From assembly GCF_004348425.1 (NCBI RefSeq), contig NZ_SMKK01000048.1, positions 1 through 45,228 of the forward strand: a stretch of DNA of 45,228 nt, given 5' to 3'. This document shows positions 7,635 through 16,162 of the stretch, one piece after another. The position numbers were made by a program, and so were the translations under genes. How positions within the stretch are numbered: the first letter of the stretch is position 1; every line of letters starts with the position of its first letter. The notes under the pieces are model-generated. The model was not told where the DNA came from. It did not search any database and saw only the letters and a program-made list of their open reading frames with translations. Source of the stretch: Actinomadura sp. 7K507. GTDB taxonomy: Bacteria > Actinomycetota > Actinomycetes > Streptosporangiales > Streptosporangiaceae.

Positions 7635-8777
7635 TCAGGAACGGAATACGGGGTCGGCGGGCATCCGGCGCAGGTCGCCGGGGACGGGAGTGGCGTAGGT
7701 GTAGTCGAACAGCGTCGACACGTCGGGGGCCGGGCTCTCGTCGGCGAACGCGGCGGCGGCGTCGATCTCGGCCTTGATCTCGGCGTCGAGGCGGTCGCGT
7801 TCGTCGTGGGTGAGGATCCCGGCCTCCTCCAGGTCCAGTGCCATGCGGGCCAGGGGATCGGCGGCCTTGAGAGCCTCCTTCTCCTCCTTGGACCGGTAGC
7901 GGGCCGGGTCGACGACGGAGTGGCCCTTCAGCCGCGGGCTGATGGTCTCCAGCAGGTACGGCTTGCTCTCGGTGCGGGCGCGTTCGACGGCGAGGCGGGC
8001 GGCGTCGCGGACCGCGACGACGTCGGTGCCGTCCACCCGGACGCTGTCCATCCGGTACGCGGCGCCGCGCCGGTACAGCTCGGGCTCGGCGGAGGAGTTC
8101 TCCACGGTCGTGCCCATGCCCAGACCGTTGTTGACCACGACGAAGACGACCGGGAGGTCCCACAGGGCGGCGATGTTCAGCGACTCGTGGAACGCGCCGG
8201 TCGCGGCCGTGCCGTCGCCCATGTGGCACATGACGACGTCGTCGCCGCCCTTGTAGGAGACGGCGAGCGCGGCGCCGGTGGCCAGGGGGAGCTGCCCGCC
8301 GACGATGCCGTACCCGCCGAGCAGCCGCGCCTCGGCGTCGAACAGGTGCATCGACCCGCCCCACCCCTTGGACACGCCGGTGGAGCGGCCGTACAGCTCG
8401 GCCATGACGCGGTCGGCGCCGATGCCCTTGCTGAGCGCGTAGCCGTGCTCGCGGTAGTTGGTGAAGAGGTAGTCGGTGGGGCGCAGCGCGGCCATCAGGC
8501 CGACGACCGTGGCCTCCTCGCCGAGGTTCAGGTGGCAGTACCCGCCGATCTTGGCCTCGGTGTAGGCGCGGGCGGCGCGCTCCTCGAACCGCCTGATCAG
8601 GAGCATCTGCCGGTAGTAGCCGACGAGGGTCTCGGCGTCCGCCGGCGGGGCGGGAGCCTCCGGCGACGTGGCGGTGGCCTCCGGCGGCGGCGCGGAGTCC
8701 TTCGCCTTGGAGGTGCCGGGCGTCCTCCGGTTCCGGGCCGGAGCGGCCCTCCTGGCCGTCTGGGCGGTCTCAGCCAT
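7635..8777 (-). CDS. pdhA: 2-oxoacid (pyruvate) dehydrogenase E1 component, alpha subunit
   Basis: The 380-residue protein binds thiamine diphosphate through the classic GDG-x(n)-NN motif: GDGTAATGAFHESLN (Asp188) ending VVVNNG. The core SKGWGGSMHLFD and LLETISPRLKGHSVVDP segments match E1-alpha of pyruvate/acetoin dehydrogenases rather than the homodimeric AceE form. The first ~45 residues are an Ala/Pro/Thr-rich low-complexity extension before AETLVGYYRQMLLIRRFEE. The ATG at 8777 has an AAGAAGG ribosome site. It is the first gene of pdhABC and is divergent from a GntR gene, with a palindromic operator in the shared promoter, so expression is probably substrate-controlled. Confidence 0.91.
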   Translation of the reverse strand: MAETAQTARRAAPARNRRTPGTSKAKDSAPPPEATATSPEAPAPPADAETLVGYYRQMLLIRRFEERAARAYTEAKIGGYCHLNLGEEATVVGLMAALRPTDYLFTNYREHGYALSKGIGADRVMAELYGRSTGVSKGWGGSMHLFDAEARLLGGYGIVGGQLPLATGAALAVSYKGGDDVVMCHMGDGTAATGAFHESLNIAALWDLPVVFVVVNNGLGMGTTVENSSAEPELYRRGAAYRMDSVRVDGTDVVAVRDAARLAVERARTESKPYLLETISPRLKGHSVVDPARYRSKEEKEALKAADPLARMALDLEEAGILTHDERDRLDAEIKAEIDAAAAFADESPAPDVSTLFDYTYATPVPGDLRRMPADPVFRS

Positions 8778-8830
8778 CGGCGACCTTCTTTCGTCCGGGG
8801 CGGCGCCGTAGGATCGCCACGGCGCCCACC

Positions 8831-8871
8831 GATCATCATTGATCTATGATCGATCATATTCTAGCCGTCAA
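8831..8871. promoter_or_regulatory. Divergent pdhA/GntR promoter region with palindromic operators
   Basis: TATGATCGATCATA (8845-8858) is a perfect dyad, flanked by a second one, GATCA-N4-TGATC (8831-8844). On the minus strand TTGACG (8871-8866) fits a -35 element for pdhA, and CATAGA or ATAGAT 17-18 bases on could be the -10, so the dyad would sit in the promoter spacer. The divergent GntR protein is the probable ligand. AT-rich sequence stands out against the GC-rich surroundings. Confidence 0.6.
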
Positions 8872-8908
8872 GAGCCACTTACCGAATCTCCGTCTAACAT
8901 GTGATTCC

Positions 8909-9544
8909 GTGAACGCGCCGATCCCAGCCCAGCTGCTCCGCACCGGACTCGCCGACCAGATCCGCGAGTTCATCGTCGAGGGCATCAGCGCCGGCCGGTG
9001 GGAACCGGGGGAGCGCATCGTCGAGCGCCGCATCGCCACCGAGCTCGGCGTCAGCCAGGGGCCCGTCCGGGAGGCGCTGCGCCAGCTGGAAGCGCAGCGA
9101 CTGATCGAGTCGCTGCCCAACCGGGGCGCCCGCGTTCGCGACTTCACCGAGCGGGACCTCGCCGAGATCTTCCCCGTCCGGGCCGGGCTGGAGCGCACGG
9201 CCGCGGAGCTGGCGGTGCCCCGCCTGTCGGACGCCTGCCTGGACGCGCTGGAGGGCCACAACCGGCTGCTCGGCGACGCCGCGCGCGACGGTGACCTGCA
9301 CCGGCAGATGCGCCTCAGCATCGCCTTCCACCGCGAGATCGTCGAGGCCGCGGGGAACCGGCTGCTCGTCTCGGTCTGGGAGGGCCTCGGCATCGAGCTG
9401 TGGACGACGCTGTCCCTGCGCCTCCACCAGACCGAGATCTACTCCAAGTCGGCCGAGCACGCCGACCTGATCGAGGCGTTCCGCCGCCGCGACCCGCAGG
9501 CGCCGCGGCTCCTGCACGACCACGTCATGAACTACGCCCCGTGA
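8909..9544 (+). CDS. GntR family regulator, FCD (FadR) subfamily, divergent from pdhABC
   Basis: The 211-residue protein has an N-terminal winged helix (GRWEPGERIVERRIATELGVSQGPVREALRQLEAQRL) and an all-helical FCD ligand domain with metal-binding His residues (HREIVEAAGN and EHADLIEA). The ATG at 8846 lies inside the operator dyad and would add a stretch with rare CTA and TTA codons, so the GTG at 8909 is preferred. There is no Shine-Dalgarno sequence, but TAACAT lies 8 bases upstream, suggesting a leaderless mRNA. FCD regulators usually sense small organic acids, which fits control of a pyruvate/2-oxoacid dehydrogenase operon. Confidence 0.82.
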   Translation: MNAPIPAQLLRTGLADQIREFIVEGISAGRWEPGERIVERRIATELGVSQGPVREALRQLEAQRLIESLPNRGARVRDFTERDLAEIFPVRAGLERTAAELAVPRLSDACLDALEGHNRLLGDAARDGDLHRQMRLSIAFHREIVEAAGNRLLVSVWEGLGIELWTTLSLRLHQTEIYSKSAEHADLIEAFRRRDPQAPRLLHDHVMNYAP

Positions 9545-9587
9545 TCGAACCGCGCCCCGTGATCGAACCGCGCCCCAGTGACCGAAC
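9535..9587. repeat. 18-bp tandem repeat at the end of the GntR gene
   Basis: The unit CGCGCCCCGTGATCGAAC occurs about three times in a row. The first copy includes the GntR stop codon, the second is exact, and the third is diverged (CGCGCCCCAGTGACCGAAC). It looks like a local slippage expansion of the 3' end of the gene between two GntR genes; no function is evident. Confidence 0.6.
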
Positions 9588-9598
9588 GGGCACTGTGA

Positions 9599-10300
9599 TC
9601 ACTCTTTATCGCGGTAGCCCTTCGTGAGCTGCGCCTCGGCGTCGTCCAGGTAGGAGCGCAGCTCCCGTTCGGCCGCCGCGAGCTCGTCCCGCGCGAGCAT
9701 GTCGTAGAGGCGCCGGTTGCGGGCGAGATACGGCTCGTGGAACTCGCGCGGCGATCCCATCTCGTGGAAGACGAGGCGCATCTCGGCCAGCAGATGCCGG
9801 GTCATCTCGTCCACGCGCGGGCTGCCCACGAGGGCGGCGATCGCCTGGTGGAAGCGGATGTCGGCGGTTCCCACGTCCGCCCACTCCCCGGCCGCGGCGG
9901 CGCGCTCGCCGTCGAGGACGGCGGCCTCCACCCGGTCGAGCGCCTCGCGGGGTGCGTCCGGGGCGCACCGCACGCCCTCGCACTCCAGGATCCGCCTGAC
10001 CCGGTAGAGGTCGGCCAGGCCGTCGGCGGTGACGCGGCGCACGAACACGCCGCGGTTGAACTCGTGGACGAGCAGCCGTTCCTGGGCGAGCAGCCGGAAC
10101 GCCTCGCGGACGGTGTTGCGCGACACCTTCAGCGCCTCGCCCAGTTCCTCCTCGCGGACCCGCTCCCCGGGCGCCAGCCGCCCATCGGTGATCTGCTCGC
10201 GGAGAAGCTCGGCGATCCTCGCGGCGGTGCTGGTCCGGTCGAGATCGTGCCGGGCGGCCGCGATACCGGTCAGCCACGAGCCCTGCGCCGGCACGGTCAT
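9599..10300 (-). CDS. GntR family regulator, FCD (FadR) subfamily, divergent from 5-oxoproline-type locus
   Basis: This 233-residue protein has a GntR winged helix (DGRLAPGERVREEELGEALKVSRNTVREAFRLLAQERL) and an FCD domain (RFHQAIAALVGSPRVDEMTRHLL). The ATG at 10300 has a GGAAGG ribosome site. It is divergent from the NRAMP-like transporter with 156 bases between them, where a clear TTGT-N3-ACAA dyad lies. By position it should control the transporter and the YcsI-like gene. It is only distantly similar to the GntR protein that ends 55 bases away, so it is not a recent duplicate. Confidence 0.84.
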   Translation of the reverse strand: MTVPAQGSWLTGIAAARHDLDRTSTAARIAELLREQITDGRLAPGERVREEELGEALKVSRNTVREAFRLLAQERLLVHEFNRGVFVRRVTADGLADLYRVRRILECEGVRCAPDAPREALDRVEAAVLDGERAAAAGEWADVGTADIRFHQAIAALVGSPRVDEMTRHLLAEMRLVFHEMGSPREFHEPYLARNRRLYDMLARDELAAAERELRSYLDDAEAQLTKGYRDKE

Positions 10301-10398
10301 CGGCCACCTTCCGGGGTCGGCGCGGGGCTGCCGCGCGGGACGTCTGGGTGAGCTCAGCCTATCCAGCGATCGAAGAATCCATCAACAAGACTATTGCT

Positions 10399-10415
10399 GG
10401 ATTGTTGAACAATCC
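10399..10415. promoter_or_regulatory. GntR-type operator in front of NRAMP-like transporter
   Basis: GGATTGTTGAACAATCC is a perfect 17-base dyad around a central G. Its TTGT-N3-ACAA core is like operators of FadR-type GntR regulators. It lies 42 bases before the transporter start and between it and the divergent GntR gene, in an AT-rich patch. Confidence 0.7.
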
Positions 10416-10456
10416 TTACCCTGGCGGAAAGCCGAACCCCCAGAAGGGTCACCCCC

Positions 10457-11686
10457 ATGACGGATCGGACCACCCTGGACAAGACCCCGGCACCATCCGC
10501 ACCCTCGCGTCGCGGCGCGCTCGTCGGCGCGATGTTCCTGATGGCCACCAGCGCCATCGGTCCCGGCTTCATCACCCAGACCACCGTGTTCACCGCCAAG
10601 CTCGGCGCCGCGTTCGCGTTCGCGATCCTCGTGTCGGTGCTGGTGGACATCGCGATCCAGCTCAACGTGTGGCGCGTCGTCGGCGTCTCCGGCATGCGCG
10701 CCCAGGAACTCGGCAACCGCGTCCTGCCCGGCGCCGGCTACGGCCTCGCCGCGCTCGACATCTTCGGCGGCCTGGTCTTCAACATCGGCAACATCGCCGG
10801 GACGGCCCTCGGCCTCAACGCGCTGCTCGGCCTCGACGTCAAGATCGGCGGAGGGATCTCCGCGCTCGCCGCCATCGCGATCTTCCTGATCCGGCGCGCC
10901 GGGGTCGCGATGGACCGGATCGTGGTCCTGCTCGGCGGCGCCATGATCCTGCTGACCCTCTACGTGGCGTTCGTGTCCGACCCGCCCCTCGGCGACGCGC
11001 TCCGGCAGAGCGTCGCGCCGGAGACGGTCGACTTCCTCGTCATCACTACCCTGATCGGCGGAACGGTCGGCGGCTACATCACCTACGCGGGCGCCCACCG
11101 CATGGTCGACTCCGGGCTGACCGGCCCCGAGAACGTGCGGGAGATCAACCGCGCCGCCGTCACCGGCATCCTCATCACCGGCCTGATGCGGGTACTGCTG
11201 TTCCTCGCCGTCTTCGGCGTCGTCGCCGGCGGCGTCACCCTCGCCCAGGAGAACGCCCCCGCCTCCGCGTTCGAGCACGCGGCGGGCGAGGCCGGGCTGC
11301 GCCTCTTCGGCCTGATCATGTGGTCGGCCGCGATCACCTCGGTCATCGGAGCGTCCTACACCTCGGTGACGTTCCTGGTCTCGTTCTCCTCGTTCGTCGA
11401 GCGGCACCGCAACCGCCTGGTGGTGGTGTTCATCCTGGTCTCCGCCGCGATCTACCTCGCGCTCGGGACGGCCCCGGCCAAGCTGCTCATCCTCGCCGGC
11501 GCGCTGAACGGGCTGATCCTCCCGTTCGGTCTCGCGGTCCTGCTGTGGGCCGCGGCCCGCCGCCGCGACCTGCTCGGCGGCTACCGGTACCCCGCCTGGC
11601 TGCTCGCCCTCGGCGCCGCCGCCTGGCTGCTCGCCCTCTACCTGGGCTGGAACTCCCTGTCCGGCCTCAACGATCTGTGGGGGTGA
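10457..11686 (+). CDS. NRAMP-related membrane transporter (YcsG-like)
   Basis: The 409-residue protein has about eleven hydrophobic membrane segments and the overall NRAMP pattern, beginning [18 protein letters not shown]. True metal-ion NRAMPs carry DPGN in membrane helix 1 and MPH in helix 6; here helix 1 reads GPGF and no MPH is present, so divalent metal transport is unlikely. Such NRAMP-related proteins (B. subtilis YcsG type) are known next to 5-oxoprolinase and YcsI genes, and transport of 5-oxoproline or a related acid is a reasonable inference. It has an AAGGG ribosome site and is followed by the YcsI gene after 172 bases. Confidence 0.8.
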   Translation: MTDRTTLDKTPAPSAPSRRGALVGAMFLMATSAIGPGFITQTTVFTAKLGAAFAFAILVSVLVDIAIQLNVWRVVGVSGMRAQELGNRVLPGAGYGLAALDIFGGLVFNIGNIAGTALGLNALLGLDVKIGGGISALAAIAIFLIRRAGVAMDRIVVLLGGAMILLTLYVAFVSDPPLGDALRQSVAPETVDFLVITTLIGGTVGGYITYAGAHRMVDSGLTGPENVREINRAAVTGILITGLMRVLLFLAVFGVVAGGVTLAQENAPASAFEHAAGEAGLRLFGLIMWSAAITSVIGASYTSVTFLVSFSSFVERHRNRLVVVFILVSAAIYLALGTAPAKLLILAGALNGLILPFGLAVLLWAAARRRDLLGGYRYPAWLLALGAAAWLLALYLGWNSLSGLNDLWG

Positions 11687-11858
11687 GGGGATGTGGCATG
11701 AGATTCAGGTTCATCGCCTGAAACGGGAACTATCGAGCGGGACCTGGGCGTTCTCCCATACGAGGCCCCCTGGCGACGTCCAGTGTGTGGGCCGTCCGGG
11801 TCATGCGGCGCCTGGCGTGGGGGTGTCGGGCGCCGCAGACCCGGACTCAGGAGAGACC

Positions 11859-12650
11859 ATGACCGCACCCATCGACCCGGGATCGCTGTCGCCCGACCAG
11901 GCCAGGGCCTTGTTCCGCGCGGGCCTGAGCCGTCCCACCGCCGGCTGGTGCGCCGGCTGGACGCAGGCCAACCTCATCGCCGTGCCCCGCGAGCAGGCGT
12001 ACGACCTGCTGCTGTTCGCGCAGCGCAACCCCAAGCCGTGCCCCGTCCTGGACGTCACCGGACCCGGTGAGGTCTCCGCGTCCCTGTTCGCCGGCGACCT
12101 GCGCACCGACCTTCCCGGCTACATCGTCTACGAGCACGGCGAACCGGTCGCCGAGGCCGCCGACGTGACCGGCTACTGGCGGGACGACCTGGTCTCGTTC
12201 CTCATCGGGTGCAGCTTCACCTTCGAGGACGCGCTCCGCGACGCGGGCGTCCCCCTCCGGCACATCGAGCAGGACCGCAACGTCCCCATGTACCGGACGA
12301 ACCGGCTGTGCCGCCGGGCCGGAGAGTTCGGCGGCCCCCTCGTCGTGTCGATGCGTCCCGTCCCGGCGGGGCAGGTGGCCGACGCCGTGCGGGTGACGTC
12401 CCGGTATCCGGCCGTCCACGGCGCGCCCGTGCACATCGGCGACCCGGTCGAACTCGGCATCGACGACATCGGCAGGCCCGACTTCGGCGACCCCGTCGAC
12501 GTCCGGGTGGACGAGATACCGGTCTTCTGGGCCTGCGGAGTGACCCCGCAGGCTGCGGTGATGGCGTCCCGTCCCAAGCTGGCGATCGGGCACGCCCCCG
12601 GCCACATGGCCGTCACCGACGCACGCGACAGCCGGTACCTCGTCCCCTGA
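11859..12650 (+). CDS. YcsI/DUF1445 family protein (putative hydro-lyase)
   Basis: The 263-residue protein fits the usual size of the DUF1445 family and shows its signatures: [15 protein letters not shown] near the N-terminus, [21 protein letters not shown] in the middle, and [13 protein letters not shown] with [12 protein letters not shown] at the end. Family members (B. subtilis YcsI) sit in 5-oxoproline gene groups and are related to the N-terminal part of the animal protein DGLUCY, linked to D-glutamate/5-oxo-D-proline metabolism; the reaction of bacterial members is not settled to my knowledge. ATG 11859 is chosen over upstream in-frame starts because AGGAGAGACC precedes it. The preceding 172 bases hold only a weak hairpin (11704-11722). 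Confidence 0.82.
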   Translation: MTAPIDPGSLSPDQARALFRAGLSRPTAGWCAGWTQANLIAVPREQAYDLLLFAQRNPKPCPVLDVTGPGEVSASLFAGDLRTDLPGYIVYEHGEPVAEAADVTGYWRDDLVSFLIGCSFTFEDALRDAGVPLRHIEQDRNVPMYRTNRLCRRAGEFGGPLVVSMRPVPAGQVADAVRVTSRYPAVHGAPVHIGDPVELGIDDIGRPDFGDPVDVRVDEIPVFWACGVTPQAAVMASRPKLAIGHAPGHMAVTDARDSRYLVP

Positions 12651-12690
12651 GACCGCCAGGGTCTCCTGAGTACGGCATAGGCTTCGGTTC

Positions 12691-14073
12691 ATGGCCGAGA
12701 CCGTCGCCCCGGGTGACCTCCTGGGGGAGCGCTATCGACTGGAGCGTCCCCTCGGGGCCGGCGGCATGGCGACCGTGTGGAGCGCGGTCGATCTCGTCCT
12801 GGACCGCGCCGTCGCGGTCAAGGTGCCCAAGGAGGGCTGGCCCGAGGAGTTCACACGGCGGCTCCGCCAGGAGGCGAAGGCCGCCGCGGGTCTCGCCCAC
12901 CCCAGCATCACCGGCGTCCACGACTACGGGGAACACGACGGTGTTCCGTACGTGGTCATGGAGTCGCTGGACGGCGAGAGCCTGGCGGCACGCCTGTCCC
13001 GGGGCCCGCTGCCCTGGCGCGAGGCCGCCGGGATCTGCGCCCACGTCGCCGACGCCTTGGGAGCCGCCCACGCCGCCGGGATCGTGCACCGCGACATCAA
13101 GCCCGCGAACGTGTTCCTCACGCGGGTCGGCGTGAAGGTCCTCGACTTCGGCATCGCCTTCACCGGCCCGGCCGCGTCGGGTGAAGGCCGCGCCGACGGG
13201 CCGGACGAGAAGGGCACGCTCCTCGGCACCCCCGCCTATGTCGCGCCCGAACTCCTGTCCGGCACGCCCCCGACCTCGGCGGCCGACATGTTCTCCCTGG
13301 GCGTCGTCCTCCAGGAGTGCCTCGCCGGCGCCCCGTCCGAGGACATGCCCACCCTCCCGCCGGACGTTCCGGACCGGGTCGGCGACGTCTGCCGCCGCTG
13401 CCTCAGCGAGGACCCCGAGGCCCGGCCCACCGCCCCCGAGGCGGCGCGGGTCCTCGCCGGCGCCGCCGGCGTGCAGCTCGCCCCGTTCCCCGCGCCGGAA
13501 CCCGCCGGGGCACCGGACGGCCGCCGGGCCCCCGACCCGGCGCCGCGGGACCCGACACGCGTGCTGGACGACCCCGTCCCGTCCGGGGAGACCGCGGCGG
13601 CCGGCCCGGCCTCGCCGCGGAAGCCCTTGATCATCGCCGGTGCGGCGGCCGGCGCGATCGCGCTCGTGGCGGTGCTGCTGGCGGCGCTGGCTCCGGACTC
13701 GTCCGAGCGGACGGCCCCGCCGCCGGCCGAGAGCCCGACGCCGGCGGAACGGGCGTCCGCCTGCTCGGTGGCGTACCGGGTCGACGGGACGTGGCCGCAG
13801 GGCTTCCAGGCCACGGTGCGGATCACGAACCTCGGCGACGGCGAGATCGACGGCTGGCGGCTGGCGTTCGAGTTCCCGGACGGGCAGGCGATCACCCAGC
13901 TGTGGAACGGCAGCCAGGTCCAGGAGGGCTCGTCGGTCACCGTGACGGCGGCGGACTGGAACCGGTCGATCCCGCCGGACGGGACGGCCGAGTTCGGGTT
14001 CCTCGGACGGCAGGAGGGCGGGAACGGACGTCCGTCCCGCTTCACCCTCAACGGCGGCGAGTGCCGTACCTGA
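12691..14073 (+). CDS. Transmembrane Ser/Thr protein kinase with extracellular cellulose-binding (CBM2) domain
   Basis: Residues 10-275 form a complete Hanks-type kinase: glycine loop LGAGGMATVW (21-30), ATP Lys44, catalytic HRDIKPAN (Asp135), DFG 152-154 and APELL. A Pro-rich juxtamembrane stretch leads to one membrane helix at about 313-334. After a short Pro/Ser linker, residues 358-459 are a family 2 carbohydrate-binding module. It keeps both flanking cysteines (disulfide) and, aligned by eye with the Cex CBM2a, all three surface tryptophans used to bind cellulose (TWPQGF, TQLWNG, AADWNR). The topology puts the kinase inside and the CBM outside. It precedes a CebR-controlled beta-glucosidase, so a cellulose-sensing role is inferred. 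No clear ribosome site; TAGGCT lies 7 bases before ATG. Confidence 0.9.
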   Translation: MAETVAPGDLLGERYRLERPLGAGGMATVWSAVDLVLDRAVAVKVPKEGWPEEFTRRLRQEAKAAAGLAHPSITGVHDYGEHDGVPYVVMESLDGESLAARLSRGPLPWREAAGICAHVADALGAAHAAGIVHRDIKPANVFLTRVGVKVLDFGIAFTGPAASGEGRADGPDEKGTLLGTPAYVAPELLSGTPPTSAADMFSLGVVLQECLAGAPSEDMPTLPPDVPDRVGDVCRRCLSEDPEARPTAPEAARVLAGAAGVQLAPFPAPEPAGAPDGRRAPDPAPRDPTRVLDDPVPSGETAAAGPASPRKPLIIAGAAAGAIALVAVLLAALAPDSSERTAPPPAESPTPAERASACSVAYRVDGTWPQGFQATVRITNLGDGEIDGWRLAFEFPDGQAITQLWNGSQVQEGSSVTVTAADWNRSIPPDGTAEFGFLGRQEGGNGRPSRFTLNGGECRT

Positions 14074-14090
14074 GGCGGCGGCCGCGGGCG

Positions 14091-14111
14091 TGGGAGCGCT
14101 CCCAGTACAGT
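14091..14111 (+). promoter_or_regulatory. CebR operator and -10 element of the first beta-glucosidase gene
   Basis: TGGGAGCGCTCCCA (14091-14104) is the exact 14-base CebR box known from Streptomyces cellobiose genes. It is followed by TACAGT (14106-14111), a plausible -10, so bound CebR would block the promoter. The GH1 gene starts 35 bases further on. Cellooligosaccharides release CebR in Streptomyces. Confidence 0.88.
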
Positions 14112-14139
14112 GTGGTCATCACTCTGGAAAGGAGAACCG

Positions 14140-15507
14140 ATGGGCTACCCGGAAGGGTTCGTGTGGGGAGCGGCCACGGCCGCCTACCAGATCGAGGGAG
14201 CCGCCCAGGAGGACGGTCGCGCACCGTCCATCTGGGACACCTTCAGCCACACACCCGGCAAGGTGCTGGACGGCGACACCGGCGACGTCGCCACCGACCA
14301 CTACCACCGCCGGGAAGAGGACGTCGCGACGATGGCCGCCCTGGGCCTGGACGCCTACCGGTTCTCCATCTCCTGGTCGCGCGTCCTCCCGGGCGGGACG
14401 CCCAGCCAGAAGGGCATCGACTTCTACTCCCGCCTGGTCGACGAACTGCTCGAACACGGCATCGCGCCGGTCGCCACCCTCTACCACTGGGACCTCCCGC
14501 AGGACCTGGAGGACGCGGGCGGCTGGCCGGAGCGCGACACGGCCCAACGGTTCGCCGACTACGCCGAACGGATCGGGCGCGTCCTGGGCGACCGCGTCCA
14601 CACATGGACGACGCTGAACGAGCCGTGGTGCTCGGCCTTCCTCGGCTACGCGTCCGGCGTGCACGCTCCCGGCCGCACCGACCCGGCGGACGCGCTCGCC
14701 GCCGCCCACCACCTCAACCTCGCGCACGGCCTGGCGGTGCGGGCGCTGCGCGGTGTGGTCCCGCCGTCCGCGCGGCATTCGGTCACGCTCAACATCCACC
14801 ATCTGCGCGGCGACGCCGAGGCCGTCCGGCGGGTGGACGCCGTGTCCAACCGCGTCTTCCTCGACCCGATGCTCGGCAACGGCTACCCCGCCGACCTCCT
14901 GGACGACACCGCGGCCCTGACCGACTGGAGCTTCCTGCGCGACGGCGACACCGAGATCGTCGCCGCGCCCATCGACGTCCTCGGCGTCAACTACTACTCG
15001 CCCACGCTCGTCCGGCAGTGGGACGGCGAATCGCCGCGCGAGCACGCCGACGGCCACCGGCAGGGCGCGGCGTCACCGTTCGTCGGCTGCGACGACGTCG
15101 AGTTCGCCGAACAGCCCGGCCCCTACACGGCGATGAACTGGCCGATCGACGCGACGGGCATGGAGGAGCTTCTCCTGCGGCTGCACCGCGACTACCCGCG
15201 CACACCGCTGATGGTCACCGAGAACGGCGCGGCGTTCGACGACGCGGTGGACGATGACGGCCGTATCCACGACGACCGCCGGGTCGCCTATCTGCGCGAC
15301 CACATCGCCGCCGTGGAAAGAGCCTGCGAAGCGGGCGCCGACGTCCGCGGCTACTTCGCCTGGTCGCTGCTGGACAACTTCGAATGGGCCTACGGCTACT
15401 CCAGGCGCTTCGGCCTCGTCCACGTCGACTACTCCACCGGCGAGCGCACCTGGAAGGACAGCGCCCACTGGTACCGCGACACCATCGCCGCCCATCGCGG
15501 GACATGA
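14140..15507 (+). CDS. GH1 family beta-glucosidase (cytoplasmic)
   Basis: This 455-residue enzyme is a full-length glycoside hydrolase family 1 protein: [15 protein letters not shown] at the start, acid/base Glu161 in TLNEPW, nucleophile Glu361 in VTENG, and the C-terminal [24 protein letters not shown]. It lacks a signal peptide, so it should split imported cellobiose or cellooligosaccharides inside the cell. The ATG at 14140 has AAAGGAG eight bases upstream; an in-frame ATG at 14110 is ignored. It is controlled by its own CebR box, separate from the cebEFG operon 5 kb away, making it a second GH1 enzyme of the same regulon. Confidence 0.93.
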   Translation: MGYPEGFVWGAATAAYQIEGAAQEDGRAPSIWDTFSHTPGKVLDGDTGDVATDHYHRREEDVATMAALGLDAYRFSISWSRVLPGGTPSQKGIDFYSRLVDELLEHGIAPVATLYHWDLPQDLEDAGGWPERDTAQRFADYAERIGRVLGDRVHTWTTLNEPWCSAFLGYASGVHAPGRTDPADALAAAHHLNLAHGLAVRALRGVVPPSARHSVTLNIHHLRGDAEAVRRVDAVSNRVFLDPMLGNGYPADLLDDTAALTDWSFLRDGDTEIVAAPIDVLGVNYYSPTLVRQWDGESPREHADGHRQGAASPFVGCDDVEFAEQPGPYTAMNWPIDATGMEELLLRLHRDYPRTPLMVTENGAAFDDAVDDDGRIHDDRRVAYLRDHIAAVERACEAGADVRGYFAWSLLDNFEWAYGYSRRFGLVHVDYSTGERTWKDSAHWYRDTIAAHRGT

Positions 15508-15529
15508 CCGCTACCGTACGATTGGTGGC

Positions 15530-16132
15530 ATGACCGGCAACCTGCCAGATAGGCCTGCTTCAGGGAGTATGCGCGTTTCTCATGCCGAGAGGGACGCGGC
15601 CGTGGACCGGCTGAGGGACGCGACCGCCGAGGGGCGCATCGACCTGGACGAGCTGGAGGCCCGGCTGGACGCGGCGCTGACCGCCAAGACCTACGACGAT
15701 CTCGCGGCGCTCACCGCCGACCTGCCGTCCGCGGTCCCGGAGGCGCCCGCCCCTCCGCTGGTGCTCAACGGCGGGATGCACGGCGCTTCGCGCACCGGCC
15801 GCTGGCAGGTGCCCTCCCGCATCACGGCGAACGGCGGCATGGCGGGCGTCAAGCTCGACTTCACCCGCACCGAGTGCCGGCTGCCCGAGATAGAGATCGA
15901 GGCGCACGGCCAGCTGGCCGGTGTCACCATCGTGCTGCCCGACGGCTGGGCGGTGGACACCACCGGACTCGAACCGGGACTGTCCGGTGGACTCAAGAAC
16001 AAGACGACCCCTGACCGGCTCGCGGGCACGCCGCTGGTCCGCCTCACCGGCACCGGCGGCGCCGCCGGCGTGGTCGTCCGCCACCCCAACCGCTGGGAAC
16101 GCCGCAAGCTGGCGGACAACCCGCCGAGATAG
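15530..16132 (+). CDS. DUF1707 domain protein
   Basis: The 200-residue protein carries the N-terminal DUF1707 (SHOCT-like) module, MRVSHAERDAAVDRLRDATAEGRIDLDELEARLDAALTAKTYDDLAALTADLP, common in actinomycetes. A C-terminal beta-rich domain of about 110 residues follows (SRITANGGMAGVKLDFT and HGQLAGVTIVLPDGWAVDT), which resembles the LiaF-type cell-wall response domain. No membrane helix is seen. It lies 22 bases after the beta-glucosidase. Instead of a good ribosome site, TACGAT lies seven bases before ATG, so it may have its own leaderless transcript. Function unknown. Confidence 0.75.
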   Translation: MTGNLPDRPASGSMRVSHAERDAAVDRLRDATAEGRIDLDELEARLDAALTAKTYDDLAALTADLPSAVPEAPAPPLVLNGGMHGASRTGRWQVPSRITANGGMAGVKLDFTRTECRLPEIEIEAHGQLAGVTIVLPDGWAVDTTGLEPGLSGGLKNKTTPDRLAGTPLVRLTGTGGAAGVVVRHPNRWERRKLADNPPR

Positions 16133-16162
16133 CGGGTCCGGCCCCGGTGAGCGGCCCGCGGA

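Noticed and set aside
7624..8364. Long upstream extension of the pdhB frame
   Set aside because: It overlaps pdhA in another frame and has Arg/Pro-rich shadow composition; the real pdhB start has a ribosome site at 7623.
5339..8777. Branched-chain 2-oxoacid dehydrogenase operon
   Set aside because: E1-alpha motifs fit the pyruvate/acetoin group better; not fully excluded.
10457..11686. Manganese/iron NRAMP transporter
   Set aside because: DPGN and MPH metal motifs are missing and the neighbours suggest an organic acid.
12649..12665. Terminator after the YcsI gene (GAGACC/GGTCTC hairpin)
   Set aside because: Only six pairs, overlapping the stop codon and with no supporting feature; too weak to list as a feature.
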